A DNA stretch of 64,000 bases from Bradysia coprophila (taxonomy: Eukaryota; Arthropoda; Insecta; Diptera; Sciaridae): positions 12,163,739-12,227,738 of the forward strand of contig NC_050735.1 in NCBI RefSeq assembly GCF_014529535.1, in the 5' to 3' direction. Within the stretch, counting starts at the first letter, position 1. Each line of letters opens with the position of its first letter. A program made the position numbers and the translations under genes. This document shows, in pieces, positions 1-12,138 of the stretch. The notes under the pieces are model-generated. The model was not told the DNA's origin. It worked only from the letters and a program-made list of their open reading frames with translations, and did no database searches.

Positions 1-6
1 TTTCAG

Positions 7-826
7 ATATTTGCTGTTCAACACGTCGATGTATGCATGTTCAGCAATGGTAAGTTCAAAAACGTTGTAGCCGATATCAACGAAAATCACGAAATACGAC
101 CGGGCGAACTACATCGTAAGGTATACTCACTGCTTCCAATCAAAGGTGAGTCTAATTTTAAAGCCCATTTTTTGTGGATGTTAAATTGGAAATTATTGCA
201 AAGGTCCAACTAAGAACTGGATTGCCGTTGAAGGATCACCATCACATAGTGGAATGGCGGACAGCATTCCACTGGTAAATTACAGCTACAAAATAGCGTC
301 CAGTGCACCGAGAGGGCCCCAAATAGCCGACGAACGTAATGTGTTTGCCATCTATGTATCTTACTACATTAAGGTCAAATTAGCTCTAAGTGGTATGGGC
401 GGTGAAGTGACATTGAAATTGCCATTTATTCTTGGTCACATTGATGATGGCTCTACGGATAATCAAGACTGTAACGATGTAGCAAAGAAATTTGATAAGA
501 AAATTGAGGGTGATGTTGCTACTGAAGTCGCTTCAGGTAATGATGATGGAGTCAATGGTAAGTCGAAAATTACTGTAGAACCAACCGACATCGGAGATGC
601 TGAAACCGGAGCCAATGGAATAAAAACGATTGCAAAATGTAGGAACGAAAATGGTTTGAGTATCGATGTGATTGTCGAGGATATGAGTGACCAAAAAATT
701 GAATCGAATAGTGGCGATGGCATAGGGGCTGGCCCACGTGCTCGGATGAGTAGTTCGACTAATTGTAACGAAACTGAACGAAATATAAATGTTGTTACTG
801 CACAAATTCATTCGTCAGCTGTTTAA
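7..826 (+). CDS. Arrestin family protein, C-terminal part (5' end outside window)
   Basis: Two exons are visible, 7-145 and 204-826, after an acceptor (tttcag) at 1-6. They join in phase through donor GTGAGT at 146 and encode the last 253 residues. The sequence is the C-terminal Ig-like arrestin domain: a segment starting IFAVQHVDVCMF, a WIAVEGSPSHSG stretch, then IYVSYYIKVKLALSGMGGEV and a LPFILGH strand. Arrestins bind phosphorylated GPCRs, uncouple them from G protein and, for beta-arrestins, recruit endocytic machinery. After the domain there is an unusually long acidic, Asn/Ser/Asp-rich tail of about 120 residues with no recognised motif. The LPFILGH strand differs from the ELPFxLMHP form usual in visual and beta-arrestins, so this is probably a divergent paralogue. 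I cannot assign it to a named fly arrestin. The N-domain lies upstream of the window. Confidence 0.85.
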
Positions 827-855
827 ATGGATTGATATTATAATTAGAGAAGATA

Positions 856-861
856 AATAAA
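856..861 (+). terminator. Poly(A) signal of the arrestin gene
   Basis: AATAAA lies 30 bases after the arrestin stop codon, in an A/T-rich 3' region. Confidence 0.55.
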
Positions 862-1375
862 ATTAGACGAAAAACTAAACCTATCAAAATAAAAATTCTG
901 AAAACTTTTTAGTATTAAGATTCACAGACTGATGTTTATTCTTAGAACTTTTTTTTTGTATAATTTCGAGAGAAATCCTCTTAACTACTGGAACTGGGAA
1001 ACGACTTAGAAAAAAAAAAGTTAAGAAAAACAGTAGAACATTAATGCTAACTAACTGAAAGTGTAATGATATTTTTCAATGTTGTACCACTCTTTAAATT
1101 GAATTAGAAAAGAAAAATAAAAAGAAAAATTTATGAATTTTGTGTTCATCTGCTACCTTTGCTGGAAATGGAATATTGCTGTGTCTTGCAATAACAATAA
1201 AAGAAATGAGTGGAGAATGTAGCTGACGCTACGCCATTATCCCCATACGTAACCCTTGTGCGTTCGTATCCCTATAACGTACTTGACTCTATTGTTCATC
1301 CAAATATCTAGAGTAACGGTTCAAGAACCTAATTATTTAATTATTCAACAAACAGTCTATCTGTAATACTTCAAA

Positions 1376-1745
1376 CGGGTCAGACCGGAACCAAAACCGG
1401 AAGCTGAAGTTTAGATTGCAAGCCGAACCAGGCGCTAAAATTGGCGAATCAATTTGTAAATTTTAGGAATTTTGAGAATTAATTCACCAATCTTAGGATC
1501 CGAACCAGACCAGAAATGGTTCAACTAAAATCTGACATGACCCGAAACTGAATTTTCACTTTTTTTTCGGAACGTGAGGCCGAAAAGTTTCAGAACTCGA
1601 AATTTTTACACCGAAAACAGGAATGTTATACCGACAATTTCGGGTTACCCGAATCCGACGTGATCTGAAAAATTTCAGGTTCAGATCAAACCCGAAAGTG
1701 AAAATGCAGGTTCAGGTCAAGTTCGGGTTTAAACTGAAATCTTAG
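1376..1745. repeat. Degenerate ACCCGAA/CCGAAA-rich interspersed repeat
   Basis: The stretch is dense in variants of CCGAAA, CCCGAA, CGGGTT and TCAGGTTCAGATC on both strands, with no reading frame. The composition resembles the CCGAAC-rich arms of the element at 50131-50582. Ends are not defined. Confidence 0.35.
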
Positions 1746-1916
1746 TCTTATCTATTTGTAAATTACCTCTCAGATAAAACAAAGATTGGAAAATTCCGAT
1801 GAAATTTACTCGATTATATGCAGAAAAACACTCAGAGCCGAGCAGTCTACTTCTAGACTCAGAATCCAATGAATCTATTTTAATAAACTTATCTCATTTG
1901 ATTGGATGTGACTGTT

Positions 1917-2983
1917 CGTGCATGGAAATAATGTTTTCTTCCCGGTAACCAAGTCGAAACTTCCCGGTATCCGAAAATTTTGACAACATTTTCCCGGTGA
2001 GTCGCAAGTAACTTACCGGTGGCGCGAATATTATTTCCTAATCCCTTTATAGTCCTTTGTGCAGATTTAAGTGTAACATTAATTTTTACAATGCTATAAC
2101 CTTTTCGTGACTTTCTTCTGTATGAATTTTCACTCATCAATTTGTATAAGATAATGTTTGTAAAGATACTAACTGCACGAGATCCATCTTTTGATATAAC
2201 ATTGGAAAATTATCTTCTGTTCTAATCATGCATAACAATCTTTCGGAAATTCTGCCTTAATTTACTTAAATATAAAAAAATAAATTCGCGAGCGGAGCGA
2301 GCGATATTTTTAAAAGATTGATTTGTGATGATGCTGATGCATAAAAAGTACCATTCTTTGCAACTGTACAAACTCAAAATTCTAAATGAAACTTTAATTT
2401 GAGCGAAAGCGCCGCAGAATTCCCCCTGTTAGAAACTTCCCAATGAGTTCTTCCCGTTGGTAGAAACTTCTCGATACGTTCTTCCCGCTGACAAAATTTT
2501 CCGGAGAGTTCTTCCCAGTGATAGCTATTTCCGATTACCCGGTGACAGCTATTTTCCGGTTTGAATTCTTCCCGCTGATAGAGTGAGTACTTCCCGCTGA
2601 TAGATATTCCCCGGTGTTAGTTCTTCCCGGTGTGATTTCTTCCCAAAGATAACTATTTCCGATTTCCCGGTGACAGCTATTTTTCGGTTAGTTCTGAATT
2701 CTTCCCGCTGATAGATATTTCCCGGTGTGAGTTCTTCCCAGTGATAGCTGTTTCCGATTTCTCGGCGACAACTATTTCCCGGTTAGTTCTGAATTCTTCC
2801 TGCTTATAGATATTTCCCGATGAGTACTTCCCGCTAATAGACATTTCCCGGTGAGGTCTAATTTTTACAGTAAAAAAAAGAAAATCGCCTTCGGCGAAGG
2901 CTCAATTTCCCGGTATCCAATTTTTCGCCCCGACGACTTCCCGGTATCTAGGATACCAGGATACCGCATTATTTCCATGCACG
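1917..2983. mobile_element. Non-autonomous DNA transposon with 8-bp TSD (hAT-like)
   Basis: Terminal inverted repeats CGTGCATGGAAATAATG (left) and CATTATTTCCATGCACG (right) are perfect over 17 bases. They are flanked by the same 8 bases, TGACTGTT, at 1909-1916 and 2984-2991. The interior (about 2420-2870) is an irregular array of units like TTCCCGGTGATAGATATTTC with no transposase. An 8-bp duplication is typical of hAT transposases, so mobilisation in trans by a hAT enzyme is inferred. Confidence 0.8.
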
Positions 2984-2991
2984 TGACTGTT

Positions 2992-5900
2992 TGTCGTGAG
3001 ACCGACTAAAACATTTATTTTGGCGGAGCAAATATGCCCATTTTCGAACAGGAACATACCACTGCCATTACCTTTCAGGGAAAAAAATTATTTTAAAAAT
3101 CGGATGATATTTGTGCAAGTTATCGTGTACACTGTACATACGCATATAGATGGATACATTTTTTCTGGTATAGCAATCGTATTAGCTCCCAGTACTTCGT
3201 ATTGAGCTATAAAATAAATTGGTTATGTATGCGATCCTTTCCCTTTTATGCATTAGCTGCCACCTGCAGTATTATAATTTGTCTAATGCAGTGCCTATCA
3301 ATGTTCTTTGGCAACATTTCTTGGAACTCTTTCTTCTGTACTGTCGAATACGTTTCGTTTCCGCATTATTTTCGCTTTTTAACTCTGTGTGAACTTGCAT
3401 TACAATATGAATGAAAATAAATTGAATTACATTTATGTCTGTTACCCTCAGACGAGCCCAAGGCGATCGAGAAGCCCTTGAAATTTCATTTCTCTTTTCC
3501 TTTTCTCTAACTTTTTTCGAAGTAGCAAGCAATAAATTCAAGGAAATCGTTTGCTTACGGTGCATTTTCCCTTTCAAATTTGGATTGGATTGGAATTTTA
3601 TGCACGTGTAGGTAAGTAAATAATGCACTCTCTGCTCTATAGAGTGTAGGTAATTTGTAAATACTCACTTAATGTTTTCAGCTAATTAGGACAATGTACT
3701 TCCTAGGAACATAATTAGCCGTCGAGGTAAATTGGCAATGATTGTAATCGTATCTGCAGGTAAAAGTTGAACGTTATGCTACTGTGAATTGAATTGTTTC
3801 TTGTTGCACTTTAATTAAACATGTACACTCAAATCGGATATCATTGGATAGTATTTATCAGCTCGTAGCCATCGGAGCTGATTGAGGTTGTAGTTGTAGG
3901 CGGTAAGGGATGGAATAAAAATGGTAAGGGTAAATAAAAGTGGTCCCATCGATGCAAGTCTTGTTGAAGTTTGACAAATGGGTGTTTCGGCGACAGCTGT
4001 CGCTTTTCGTGATAGAGCAACGGTAAATCATTGGTAAATTATTGTAGTAGAATGTGGACACACTCAGCTAATACACGAAAGATTACTTTATGAAACCGTC
4101 TCCTTGGAAGTCTCTGGTATTTGACCACAACTACCAAACTTGATGACTTCGGAGTCACACCCGTTTGATGACATTTAAAGTAATTATTTTGGATTGTTTG
4201 CTAGTGTGAACTATCCAGCAAATAAGTGAGAAAGATTCTATTTGAACTCTAGCTTATATGGTGTCCATAGTCCATGGTAGTCTCATTGTTTTCATTGTTT
4301 ATTCACAAATTTGAAAATGTAGTGGGCATCGAAAGTACAGGGCTGAAATCAAAATCAGCAATCCTTTTGGAGAAGTAAAAGTTTTCAATCAAACTTTAAG
4401 AGTTTAAGCCGATTATACTACCGAGAGGAACAAAAGCTAAATGCGGTACGATTTCGTCGTTTCAGGTTTTATTTCCTTAAAAAGACGGACAGAACAAATC
4501 GGATGATGTATATATTAGCGTTTTGTTGTTTTACGGCCAGAAAACGACTCATTACCGTGTAAACAAAAACCAGTTTTCCGCATTTTCTAGCTGCAGGACG
4601 ACAAAGCATAGTACTGTCTTGCTGGGATAATTTTTGTTTCGACGCGTTTTGCCTTCCCACATGCCTCAACAAAAACAAATTCCCAGCAAGATAGTAATGT
4701 ACTATTATTCGCTGTACCATGCGGAAAGTTATCATAACATATATGAAAATTACACATACATGTAATGGCAACTTTCCGTATAGGGCAGAATATAACAGCA
4801 TACATTGGATGCTGGAAGTAATTCATTCATTTGGGACAATTTATGAGACTCGTGAACTCAATCGTATGACTTTAAGCACATCGATTTGGAAACTATTATT
4901 TCGATCAGCTTACATTTGTCGAAGCAACAGTTTCCAAAGCTCTTTCCTTCAATACACCCTCGTGAGTTCGACTTGTATCACAAAATTGATCCCTCATGTA
5001 ATGAATAAGGGATGTGACACCCCTCTAACTAAAGGTGTTATCGTAAAGCTCCTCAATAGTGTATACTTTCGAACTAATTTATTTCACCGGAAGCGTACAC
5101 ACATTTAAACTAAAGCGTTTCCGCTAAAACGTAATTTTTAAGATTACCGCCGACATTTTATTTCTACTGGGTCATTCCTTTTGAACCTCACATCACACCA
5201 AACGACAATATTGTTGTTTGTTTACATGATTGGTCACCATAAATTTTTCATAAATTCGTTTGCTTTGATGAATATTTAAAGTAAACCGTTGATTGTAATG
5301 TTAAAAAAACACAAAAAGCACATTTCCGCACAAAATCTGATTTAAAACACATCGAAATCACCGAAATTATTACATTTTTCACAACCGACACTAAATTTTT
5401 GCTTTGGTGATTTGACGTTTCAAAAACAGTACTCATGTTACGATTGACGACTTTAACGACGATTCTCTTCGTTAAACCATATTCGACTAAGTTCAAGGTG
5501 GATGTGATTTGGGTGTGAAATTGAGTGGGAAGTGCTTTTTCAAAGATTTTCTTTTTGTAAAATCTTTAAAATATGACAATATTATGAGAATGCCCGATGT
5601 ACGACTTTCTTATTTTTCGTATTTCTGCTGATATTTGACAAAAAATCGCGAAAAGAATCGATTATTCCCTTCCTTATTACTTCCACCGCATCCAATGTAA
5701 TCATCTACTGTTTGATAATAATAATAAATGAGACCCTCTCCGCTTAAGGCAAAGTGCAACGTACTTTGAATGCATAATTTAATTACGGTAAAAACGGGCT
5801 ATGCTCAGTCAAACAAACCTGATGAAAATATTCCTTTTGGTAACGAAAAATGCAATTTAAATCGTAATCCGTTTACCTTGCTTTTTGCATTACCTTTTTT

Positions 5901-7049
5901 ATAGTAAAATTGACGGAATAAAATGTTTCGTTTCGCCTTTTAATGGAATGACATGAACGTCATATAATGTAATATTAACTGTTCTATACAGCAATCCGGT
6001 TAGTTTAGTCGATTTACATAGACTACATTCAATTTTTCAATTCATGTAATTCAAAATCCTGGATTTTGGATTTTCCTATGTTCATATTTAAATTAGGATC
6101 AATTCTCTACCTAGCGCTACTATTTGATACTATTTACTACAAAATTTACTAGCAAAGCAAGTAATGTGACGATTGTTTTACTTGGAGGGTCATAAGGCTA
6201 CCACACATGTGGTGAGTTAACTTATAAAATCACAATCTCTCTAGTTCACTGTTGGTTCTGAAATATTATGGATTATGCTTCACAAAGGTCCTTTTTTATT
6301 GAAGCAGTCATTAAAACGTTAGTTCGTAATTTTGTTTCGAAAATAAACATTTTCTCTCTTCGCTTGCTCTAATTCCATTAAACTTTCGTCAAGGTAGATA
6401 GTAGAAAAGATGCTGCTTCAGATACAATTCTCTATTAAATTCACAGTGGCAGCATAACAAGAGGAATATTAGTGTGACATATGAACATAGAACGAAATGA
6501 ATGTAAGAAACTTTTTGATTCATTTATATGATGATATAAGACAAAATCCACATATTGTACAATGTTGCAGAAAATATGTTTTTCGGTTCACTGGGGCAAT
6601 TAAATTACTGTACACATAATGAACGACGAACGTATTGTATTATAGCCAATTAGTACATCGTGACACTACCAACGAATTTCGTCAAAGTTAACCACTTTTG
6701 TCGTATCAACGCACTTCAAGCATCAGTGATCATAGTGGTCAGCTGCAGAAAGTACTATATTTTACGTGAAAATGTTTTTACAGTGTCTACGTTCGTACGA
6801 TACACTGTCCAGTTTCAGTATTCTATGTAACACTTACTCATAGATATTCTAATGTGTCCGTTGCCAATTCGTAACGTTAAAAATATCATCGATAAAATAA
6901 TTCAGTGTCGTACCACTCATGCTTGATCGTGTGCATCAAAATGTTCAATATTCTGTCGACAAATTTTCTTGCTTTTCATGATCTATGGCTCGTTGAACTC
7001 GTATTGAGGAGTACTATCGTTCAATATGAAAAAGTTTAAATGTTCGCCT
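2992..7049. other. Intergenic stretch, no gene recognised
   Basis: Only short open frames without recognisable domains or plausible splice-linked exons are present. The stretch contains one copy of a three-copy foldback repeat (4520-4715). A segment at 6710-6950 resembles 38400-38600. The rest is A/T-rich sequence in which I see nothing else. Confidence 0.5.
4520..4715. repeat. Foldback repeat, copy 1 of 3 (also 48764 and 62570)
   Basis: TACTGTCTTGCTGGGA near 4612 is matched by the inverted TCCCAGCAAGATAGTA near 4681, around a core with CCTCAACAAAAACAAATTC. Related copies at 48764-48930 and 62570-62750 share the AGAAAACGAC or CAAGACAAC lead-in and the CTGTC-GCTGGGA arms. Confidence 0.6.
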
Positions 7050-8211
7050 GTATATGGGTAACTCCATGGTTAGTTGCGTTACAAATTTCGTTATCTGTGA
7101 GTCATAAAGTTAATTGTGTTGGCTATGTTTTGCGGTAACAAATTAGTCTATAAATTTTCTAATACTCAGGAGACATAGTGCTTTCATACCAAGAAGAATT
7201 GGAATTTTTAGCCTGCCAAGTGTGACTTGTGTGATCGCAGAAGTCAGCGGTTAGTTGCGTCACACGTTTGTGACTTTTCTTTTCAAAATATTTTCACCAA
7301 ATAAAAACTGATTTCGGTAAACTTTCTTTTCCCTGAAAGCTATGGGAAAGACGCACAGTTTAATATGACTCAATATGACGTTGGTAGCCCAAAATTTGGG
7401 GGAGATATGTCCATAAAAGTGATATTTTTCGGAGGTCATTAACAGCCAGGATTTTTTTTTTCGCATTTGGTGGTTGTTACCCAACAGAAAACGTTTCTTT
7501 GGCTCAAAACCGTTTAAAAAAATGGCTTCAAAATTTTTCGAGATAATCTCGACGAGTTAAAATTCGAGGATGACACTTATCACCACTGGGAAGCTTCACC
7601 ACTGGGAAGCTGTTTTCACCTACTACACTCATGCAACTAACCTGAGTGACCCAAAGTTATTTTTCTCGTGAAGTCATATGCTGTAGCTTTCGAATGACAC
7701 CAATCTTCAGTTTTTATTTGAAAAAATGTAATTTCGACAACGTTTGGGTCGAGGTGATTTCACCTTACTTCGAAGCAGAATGAACCAAAAATCTTCAAAA
7801 AAAAATTAATTTCGTGTCATTTGGAGCAATTGTGGAATTATAGCGTTCACATCTACAGGAAAACAAATTAACAAAAATCATTTGAGATTTATTGAGAATA
7901 TCTCGGAATGTCGAATACAAACAAACACTTTTTGGTCATATCTCCCAGAGACCGCATTTTACAATGACCTCATATTGGGTCATAATAGGTTCAGGTTTCG
8001 TGAAATAAACTATAATTTTCAAAAATTTCCTAAAAACAACCATACATTTTTATGGTGGTATCTCCCCGAGATTTTCGGCCACCGACCTAATATGGGGCTT
8101 AAACGACGCGTCTGAACAAGAGCTTTCAAGGAAAAAAAGGTTTGCCGAAATCGCATTTCAATTGGTGAAAATATTTCGAACAGTCACAAATTAGCTGGAA
8201 TTACCCATATA
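7050..8211. mobile_element. Candidate DNA transposon remnant with inverted ends
   Basis: The left end TATATGGGTAACTCCA pairs with the right end, whose complement is TATATGGGTAATTCCA. Inside, a TTTTCACCAAAT/GATTTCGGTAAACTTTC block near 7290 is inverted near 8140-8175 (GTTTGCCGAAATCGCATTTC..TTGGTGAAAATATTTCG). No transposase is seen. A related short block (CACAAATTATCTGGAATGTC) occurs near 18890. Confidence 0.5.
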
Positions 8212-8299
8212 GGTTCCTTAGTCCTCCCGTTGGTTGTTCTTTTTTTAGGGAAGGAGCACTAGCGTCACGAACTCCGCTCATGGCCCGTTCCTGATGAAG

Positions 8300-8577
8300 A
8301 GGAATTTCAGGAAAAGATTTGCAAATTTCGAGAGTTTTCAAAAATTTCGAGAATTTTCAAAAATTTAGGGAACTTAAATTCTCGAAATTTATTGAGCTTT
8401 GGCAAATTCTGCAGTATATCTTGAAAATGTTCAAAACTTTGAAATTGAAGAATTTTGCAAAATTTTCGAGAATTAAAATTGTTAAAACCCCTGAAACTCC
8501 TAAAAATACTCCAAAAATTTCCGAAATTTTTGAAGATTATCGAAATTTTCAATAGAAAAGTCCTGAAAATAGGCCCT
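8300..8577. repeat. A/T-rich low-complexity repeat (GAATTTTCAAAAATTT)
   Basis: Short variants of GAATTTTC, AAAATTTC and CGAGAATTT repeat irregularly, which makes both strands look open over about 80 codons with Phe/Asn/Lys-rich translations. It ends in AAAATAGGCCCTG, the same terminus as the palindrome at 49219-49346. Confidence 0.5.
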
Positions 8578-8625
8578 GATGTACACTGTCACCGATGAGA
8601 GTTTAGAACGAAATTTTACAACAAA

Positions 8626-8692
8626 AAAAAATTGCGTCACAAGCCGTCACAAGTGGCAGTAATCATCTGCCACTTGTGACGCAATTTTTTGT
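8626..8692. repeat. Near-perfect hairpin around GCGTCACAAG
   Basis: AAATTGCGTCACAAG...CACAAGTGGCAG is followed by CTGCCACTTGTGACGCAATTT with a short loop. It looks like the core of a foldback element. Confidence 0.6.
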
Positions 8693-9738
8693 GTAAAATT
8701 TTCGTTGTAAAATCTCATCAGTAAAATTCTCGTCGACAGTTTCTTATTAAAATTTTCCTGGTTAAAATTGATTACGTCTAGGCGCAGAATTCGTCACCAA
8801 AACTGATATGAAATGTTTTGGAAGTTTAATTTGTACAGTAATAACGGAACCTTTTCCTTTTTTGAGATTTTTGTGGGATTCGAGAATTTTCATTATTTCA
8901 AGAATTTTTAAGAATCAATTTCACAAAAGTAGGCCCTCGTAGAGGAACAGAGTGTGACATTAATCTGTCACACACGGCTATTCATCTGTTATAGATTACC
9001 ACGATCAAAATAATGACAAACTCTGACAACGCACTCCAAGAACAGGCACGAGAACAGAATTAAATAACAGTGTAGTCTGAAATTCTCATATAAATTCAGT
9101 TTTTTTATGTTTGTATAGGCGTTACGGACACACTTAGACGTTCACCAATTTAGATAAAATTTTCCATTTTTTCGTTGACTAATATCTCACGTAGTAAACG
9201 GTAAACACAACCTACTGTCGGCTCAACTGTACATGACCTCAGCTATCCAGCATGGTCGAACATGTTCCTCAACTGGCTGTAATTCTAGTGAAAAACCCTC
9301 AATTTTCCAAGCTTTTGGGGTCCAGAAAAACTTTGTTTTTTTTTGAAAATGGTTTTGAGAACTGTGCATCAAGATCTTTCAAGATACATACCAAAAAAGC
9401 TTAAGAAAGTGACACGACTGATTTTCGTAGACTGTTTTCCAAAAGAATCCCTCACTATCAAATGCTACGTATTTCCTGTCGGGGCCACAAATTTTACGTA
9501 GTTTCCTGTGTAAGTGTGATCAGTCATTAGTCTAAGGTTTTCGGAACATTTTTCCGTGTGGCTCTCTTACTAGCCCACACAAGCAATTTGATTGTAGAAT
9601 TAAGAACGGGTGCTCTGAAACAGCACGAAAGGTCATCGGTCCGAGCCATTTTCAATTTCCAGACCATATTTTCTATGCGTTACCTCCGGAAAGTCACAGA
9701 CTTCGTTTAACGGTACAACGGTTAACGCAAAATTCTCC
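8693..9738. other. Intergenic stretch, no gene recognised
   Basis: A/T-rich sequence with short degenerate repeats, including an AGTAGGCCCT fragment near 8928. I see no exon-like frame or RNA gene. Confidence 0.5.
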
Positions 9739-9744
9739 TTTATT
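9739..9744 (-). terminator. Poly(A) signal of janA-like gene
   Basis: On the minus strand AATAAA begins 5 bases after the stop codon, so the 3' UTR must be very short. Confidence 0.6.
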
Positions 9745-9749
9745 CACAT

Positions 9750-10433
9750 TCAATAACCTTCATCAGATATTTCGATTTCATAGTCAGAATATTTGGTCCG
9801 CAAGAGTCGTTTGGTTTCCGCATGGTCTGCCTTGCCGTAACCCTAGCGAAAATATGGGAAAATGTTGCAGATATATTCGTCTGACGTGAAAATTAGAGTT
9901 TAGTTACCTGAGAATATCCGTAAACTTTCAACTTCTTCACATCCGGATGGTGTTCGATGCGTCCCCCTCCGAGACATTCAGCATCGAGTTTTAAAGCTTT
10001 TAACATGTCGGTGAATTGCTCGTATATATCGGCTGAAACAGACAGTACAGATTTAAGTGATACACATTACTTAGGTAAGACCGGCACTCGTTCCATTGTT
10101 GGCTTTCGTCAAATGATATTTTCCCAAGTGGAGTGAGTAGAGGGCAACGAAGAGTAACGACGGTACGAGATACACAGGACAGAATTTTCTAATTAGGGAC
10201 AACCTTACCATGCCATTGAGCGTCAACATTTCCTCTGACGACCAATTTACTCGGTTCAGATCCATCCTCAAGCTCTTTTGCGTACACTTTGATCAGGACA
10301 TATTTGAAGCGACCTACGAAAATTCTCGTCAGTGACAATGAAAATCGTGCGAGTGCGACATTCGTTCTATCCTATTTTTACCTTCTTTGTCAATATCAAC
10401 GACAGGAACATTGTCTAGAGCGGCCTGGGACAT
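9750..10433 (-). CDS. janA: Janus A / PHPT1-type 14 kDa phosphohistidine phosphatase
   Basis: Four exons on the minus strand, 10433-10382, 10313-10209, 10032-9908 and 9842-9750, join in consistent phase to give 124 residues, the size usual for PHPT1/Janus. The family removes phosphate from protein histidine (also lysine) and is mainly cytosolic; in flies janA and its testis paralogues janB and ocnus form a small group. Visible landmarks are the [12 protein letters not shown] strand, WHADIYEQF, whose His corresponds to the catalytic His53 of human PHPT1, [25 protein letters not shown] and a C-terminal [10 protein letters not shown]. The start chosen is the ATG in TTAAATATGTCC, giving [12 protein letters not shown]. 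Introns are 68, 176 and 65 bases. I find no paralogue beside it in this window. The family call is strong; orthology to janA rather than another Janus member is inference. Confidence 0.93.
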
Positions 10434-10800
10434 ATTTAAGATTGCGGAGAAATTACGTAAATGCGAACGGAAACGGTGATATCCTGAAAATTACGAAACG
10501 TTTTTGGTATCCATCCATCAGCAGTAATACTGCGACAGATTTGTCAGTCACAATAAAAATAGAATTTTACCTTGACAATTTAGAAACAAATTATTTTGCC
10601 GGCGTAACAGACTAGCAATCATTGTTTTGGTAAAATATTTTTGACGTTTTCATTGAAATGACATGAACTCTACTTTACCGTCGTTACCATAGGGTAAACC
10701 ATTTTGTAAACTGCACAGCAATACGAACCTTGGGCCGCTCATGAAAAAAAATCCACTGAACTGAAAGCTGTTAACTTTGAACACACAAGAATCATCATAG

Positions 10801-10941
10801 GCAATGAATATGTAAACACAAGGTATGGTCGAATGTCAAACTTTGTATGTAGCGGAATGAGAGGTGAGTTTGTTTATATGACATCGCTATGTCCTCCCCG
10901 GTTTGTATGAACAGACCATACCTGGTTTGTACATTCAATGA
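10801..10941. mobile_element. Palindromic miniature element, family A copy 1
   Basis: It begins CAATGAATATGT..AAGGTATGGTCGAATG and ends GACCATACCTGG..CATTCAATG, with an inner GAGAGGTGAGTTTGTTTATA arm. The left inner arm is partly deleted relative to the copy at 11646-11807. Further copies lie at 56890 and 57173. Confidence 0.7.
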
Positions 10942-11367
10942 TCATAGGAGGTGCATTTTTGTATGAAATCCGCCATTTTATTCACAAGTGTGGTTTGTGG
11001 CCTTGGCTGAACTGTGGTGTAATTTTCACACAATTCAGGTCAATTTGAATTTAGGTGAATGGAGCTTCCATTGTTCTTTCGTAGTCCGATTTATTTGACA
11101 CTGAAACAATGAAAATTTTCCTGTCAACTCTAAACTCGATTAGGATCAGAACAAGATAATTTAAATAAAATCATTGTGCTGTCAATACTATAACTATGGG
11201 AATTTATGTAATCCAACAATCAAACTGGGCTGATTCTCTCCCATATACAATCAAGTGGTCATTCATATCAGACATCTGTGAAGCAGAATTGGCGCCCAAA
11301 TTAGCCAGTGGCACCTCCACGAACTTAGAACAGATTTTCTGTGTACTAAAAATTTGTATGGAAATCT

Positions 11368-11625
11368 CAAGGTTCTGAAAGAATAGGTTCAGACACTTAC
11401 ACAGGCGGGAGAATCACAAATCTTGACAATTTAGACATGTTTCGTTAAACTCACTCATTAAAGATTGTACGAAAAGAAAAGAAAAAAGAAATTTTTTATC
11501 AAGTTGACATTTCACACAATCTGTAAGGAGTGTGTTTAACAAACATGTCTAAATTGTCAAAATTTGTGTTTCACTGCCTTTGTGATCAACTCAGAAGTGA
11601 CCAAACCTTTTCTTTCAGAGCCTTG
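11368..11625. mobile_element. hAT-like miniature element, family B copy 1, with exact 8-bp TSD
   Basis: The left end CAAGGTTCTGAAAGAATAGG is matched by the inverted right end CCTTTTCTTTCAGAGCCTTG. GGAAATCT flanks both sides, at 11360-11367 and 11626-11633. An inner arm CTCATTAAAGATTGTACGAAAAG is inverted as CACACAATCTGTAAGGAGTG, with TGACAATTTAGACATGTTT also mirrored. There is no coding capacity. Related copies occur at 55935 and 56301. Confidence 0.85.
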
Positions 11626-11645
11626 GGAAATCTATCCATTTCATG

Positions 11646-11807
11646 CAATGAACATCAACACAAGGTATGGTCGAATGTCAAACTTTGTATGGAGCGGAGG
11701 ACATAGCGATTTCATATAAACAAACTCACCTCTCATGAGAGGTGAGTTTGTCTATAGGAAATCGCCATGTCCTCCGGTTTGTATGAACAGACCATACCTG
11801 GTTTACA
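11646..11807. mobile_element. Palindromic miniature element, family A copy 2 (most complete)
   Basis: Almost the whole unit is a palindrome. AAGGTATGGTCGAATGTCAA, GGAGGACATAGCGATTTC and AACTCACCTCTCAT lead to the centre; the inverted series AGAGGTGAGTTTGTC, AAATCGCCATGTCCTCC and GACCATACCTGG follows. Confidence 0.75.
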
Positions 11808-11815
11808 CTTTCATT

Positions 11816-11974
11816 CAGGGACGCCGAATTGTGTTTGGGAGTAGTGGTGCTCACACAACAAGCGAATCTGGGAGTAGTGGTGCTCTTTCAAGTAAAACTG
11901 GAAAGATGTAGTGGTGCTCATCATTCGAGTAGTGGTGCCCGAGCCTCGCTTGTCCTTAGAAGTCGGCGCCCCTG
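11816..11974. mobile_element. 159-bp hAT-like miniature element with exact 8-bp TSD
   Basis: The ends are CAGGGACGCCGA and TCGGCGCCCCTG, the CAGGG...CCCTG style common in hAT elements. The flanks are both CTTTCATT (11808-11815 and 11975-11982). Inside are four spaced copies of AGTAGTGGTGC (near 11840, 11872, 11908 and 11929). No coding sequence. Confidence 0.85.
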
Positions 11975-12138
11975 CTTTCATTGATTTCATGTAGCAACGG
12001 TAACAATGTCAATGTCTGACATATTTACCCTATAGCCAGTGACATTATTTCTGACACTTTTGACATGTCACAACCGAGCATACACACATAACCTCTCGCC
12101 CTTAGCCAACAAATAAGGCGCATAAAAATAAAATCAAA

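Noticed and set aside
8307-8555. Open frames on both strands with Phe/Asn/Lys-rich translations
   Set aside because: Both come from the same low-complexity GAATTTTC-type repeat; no gene signal.
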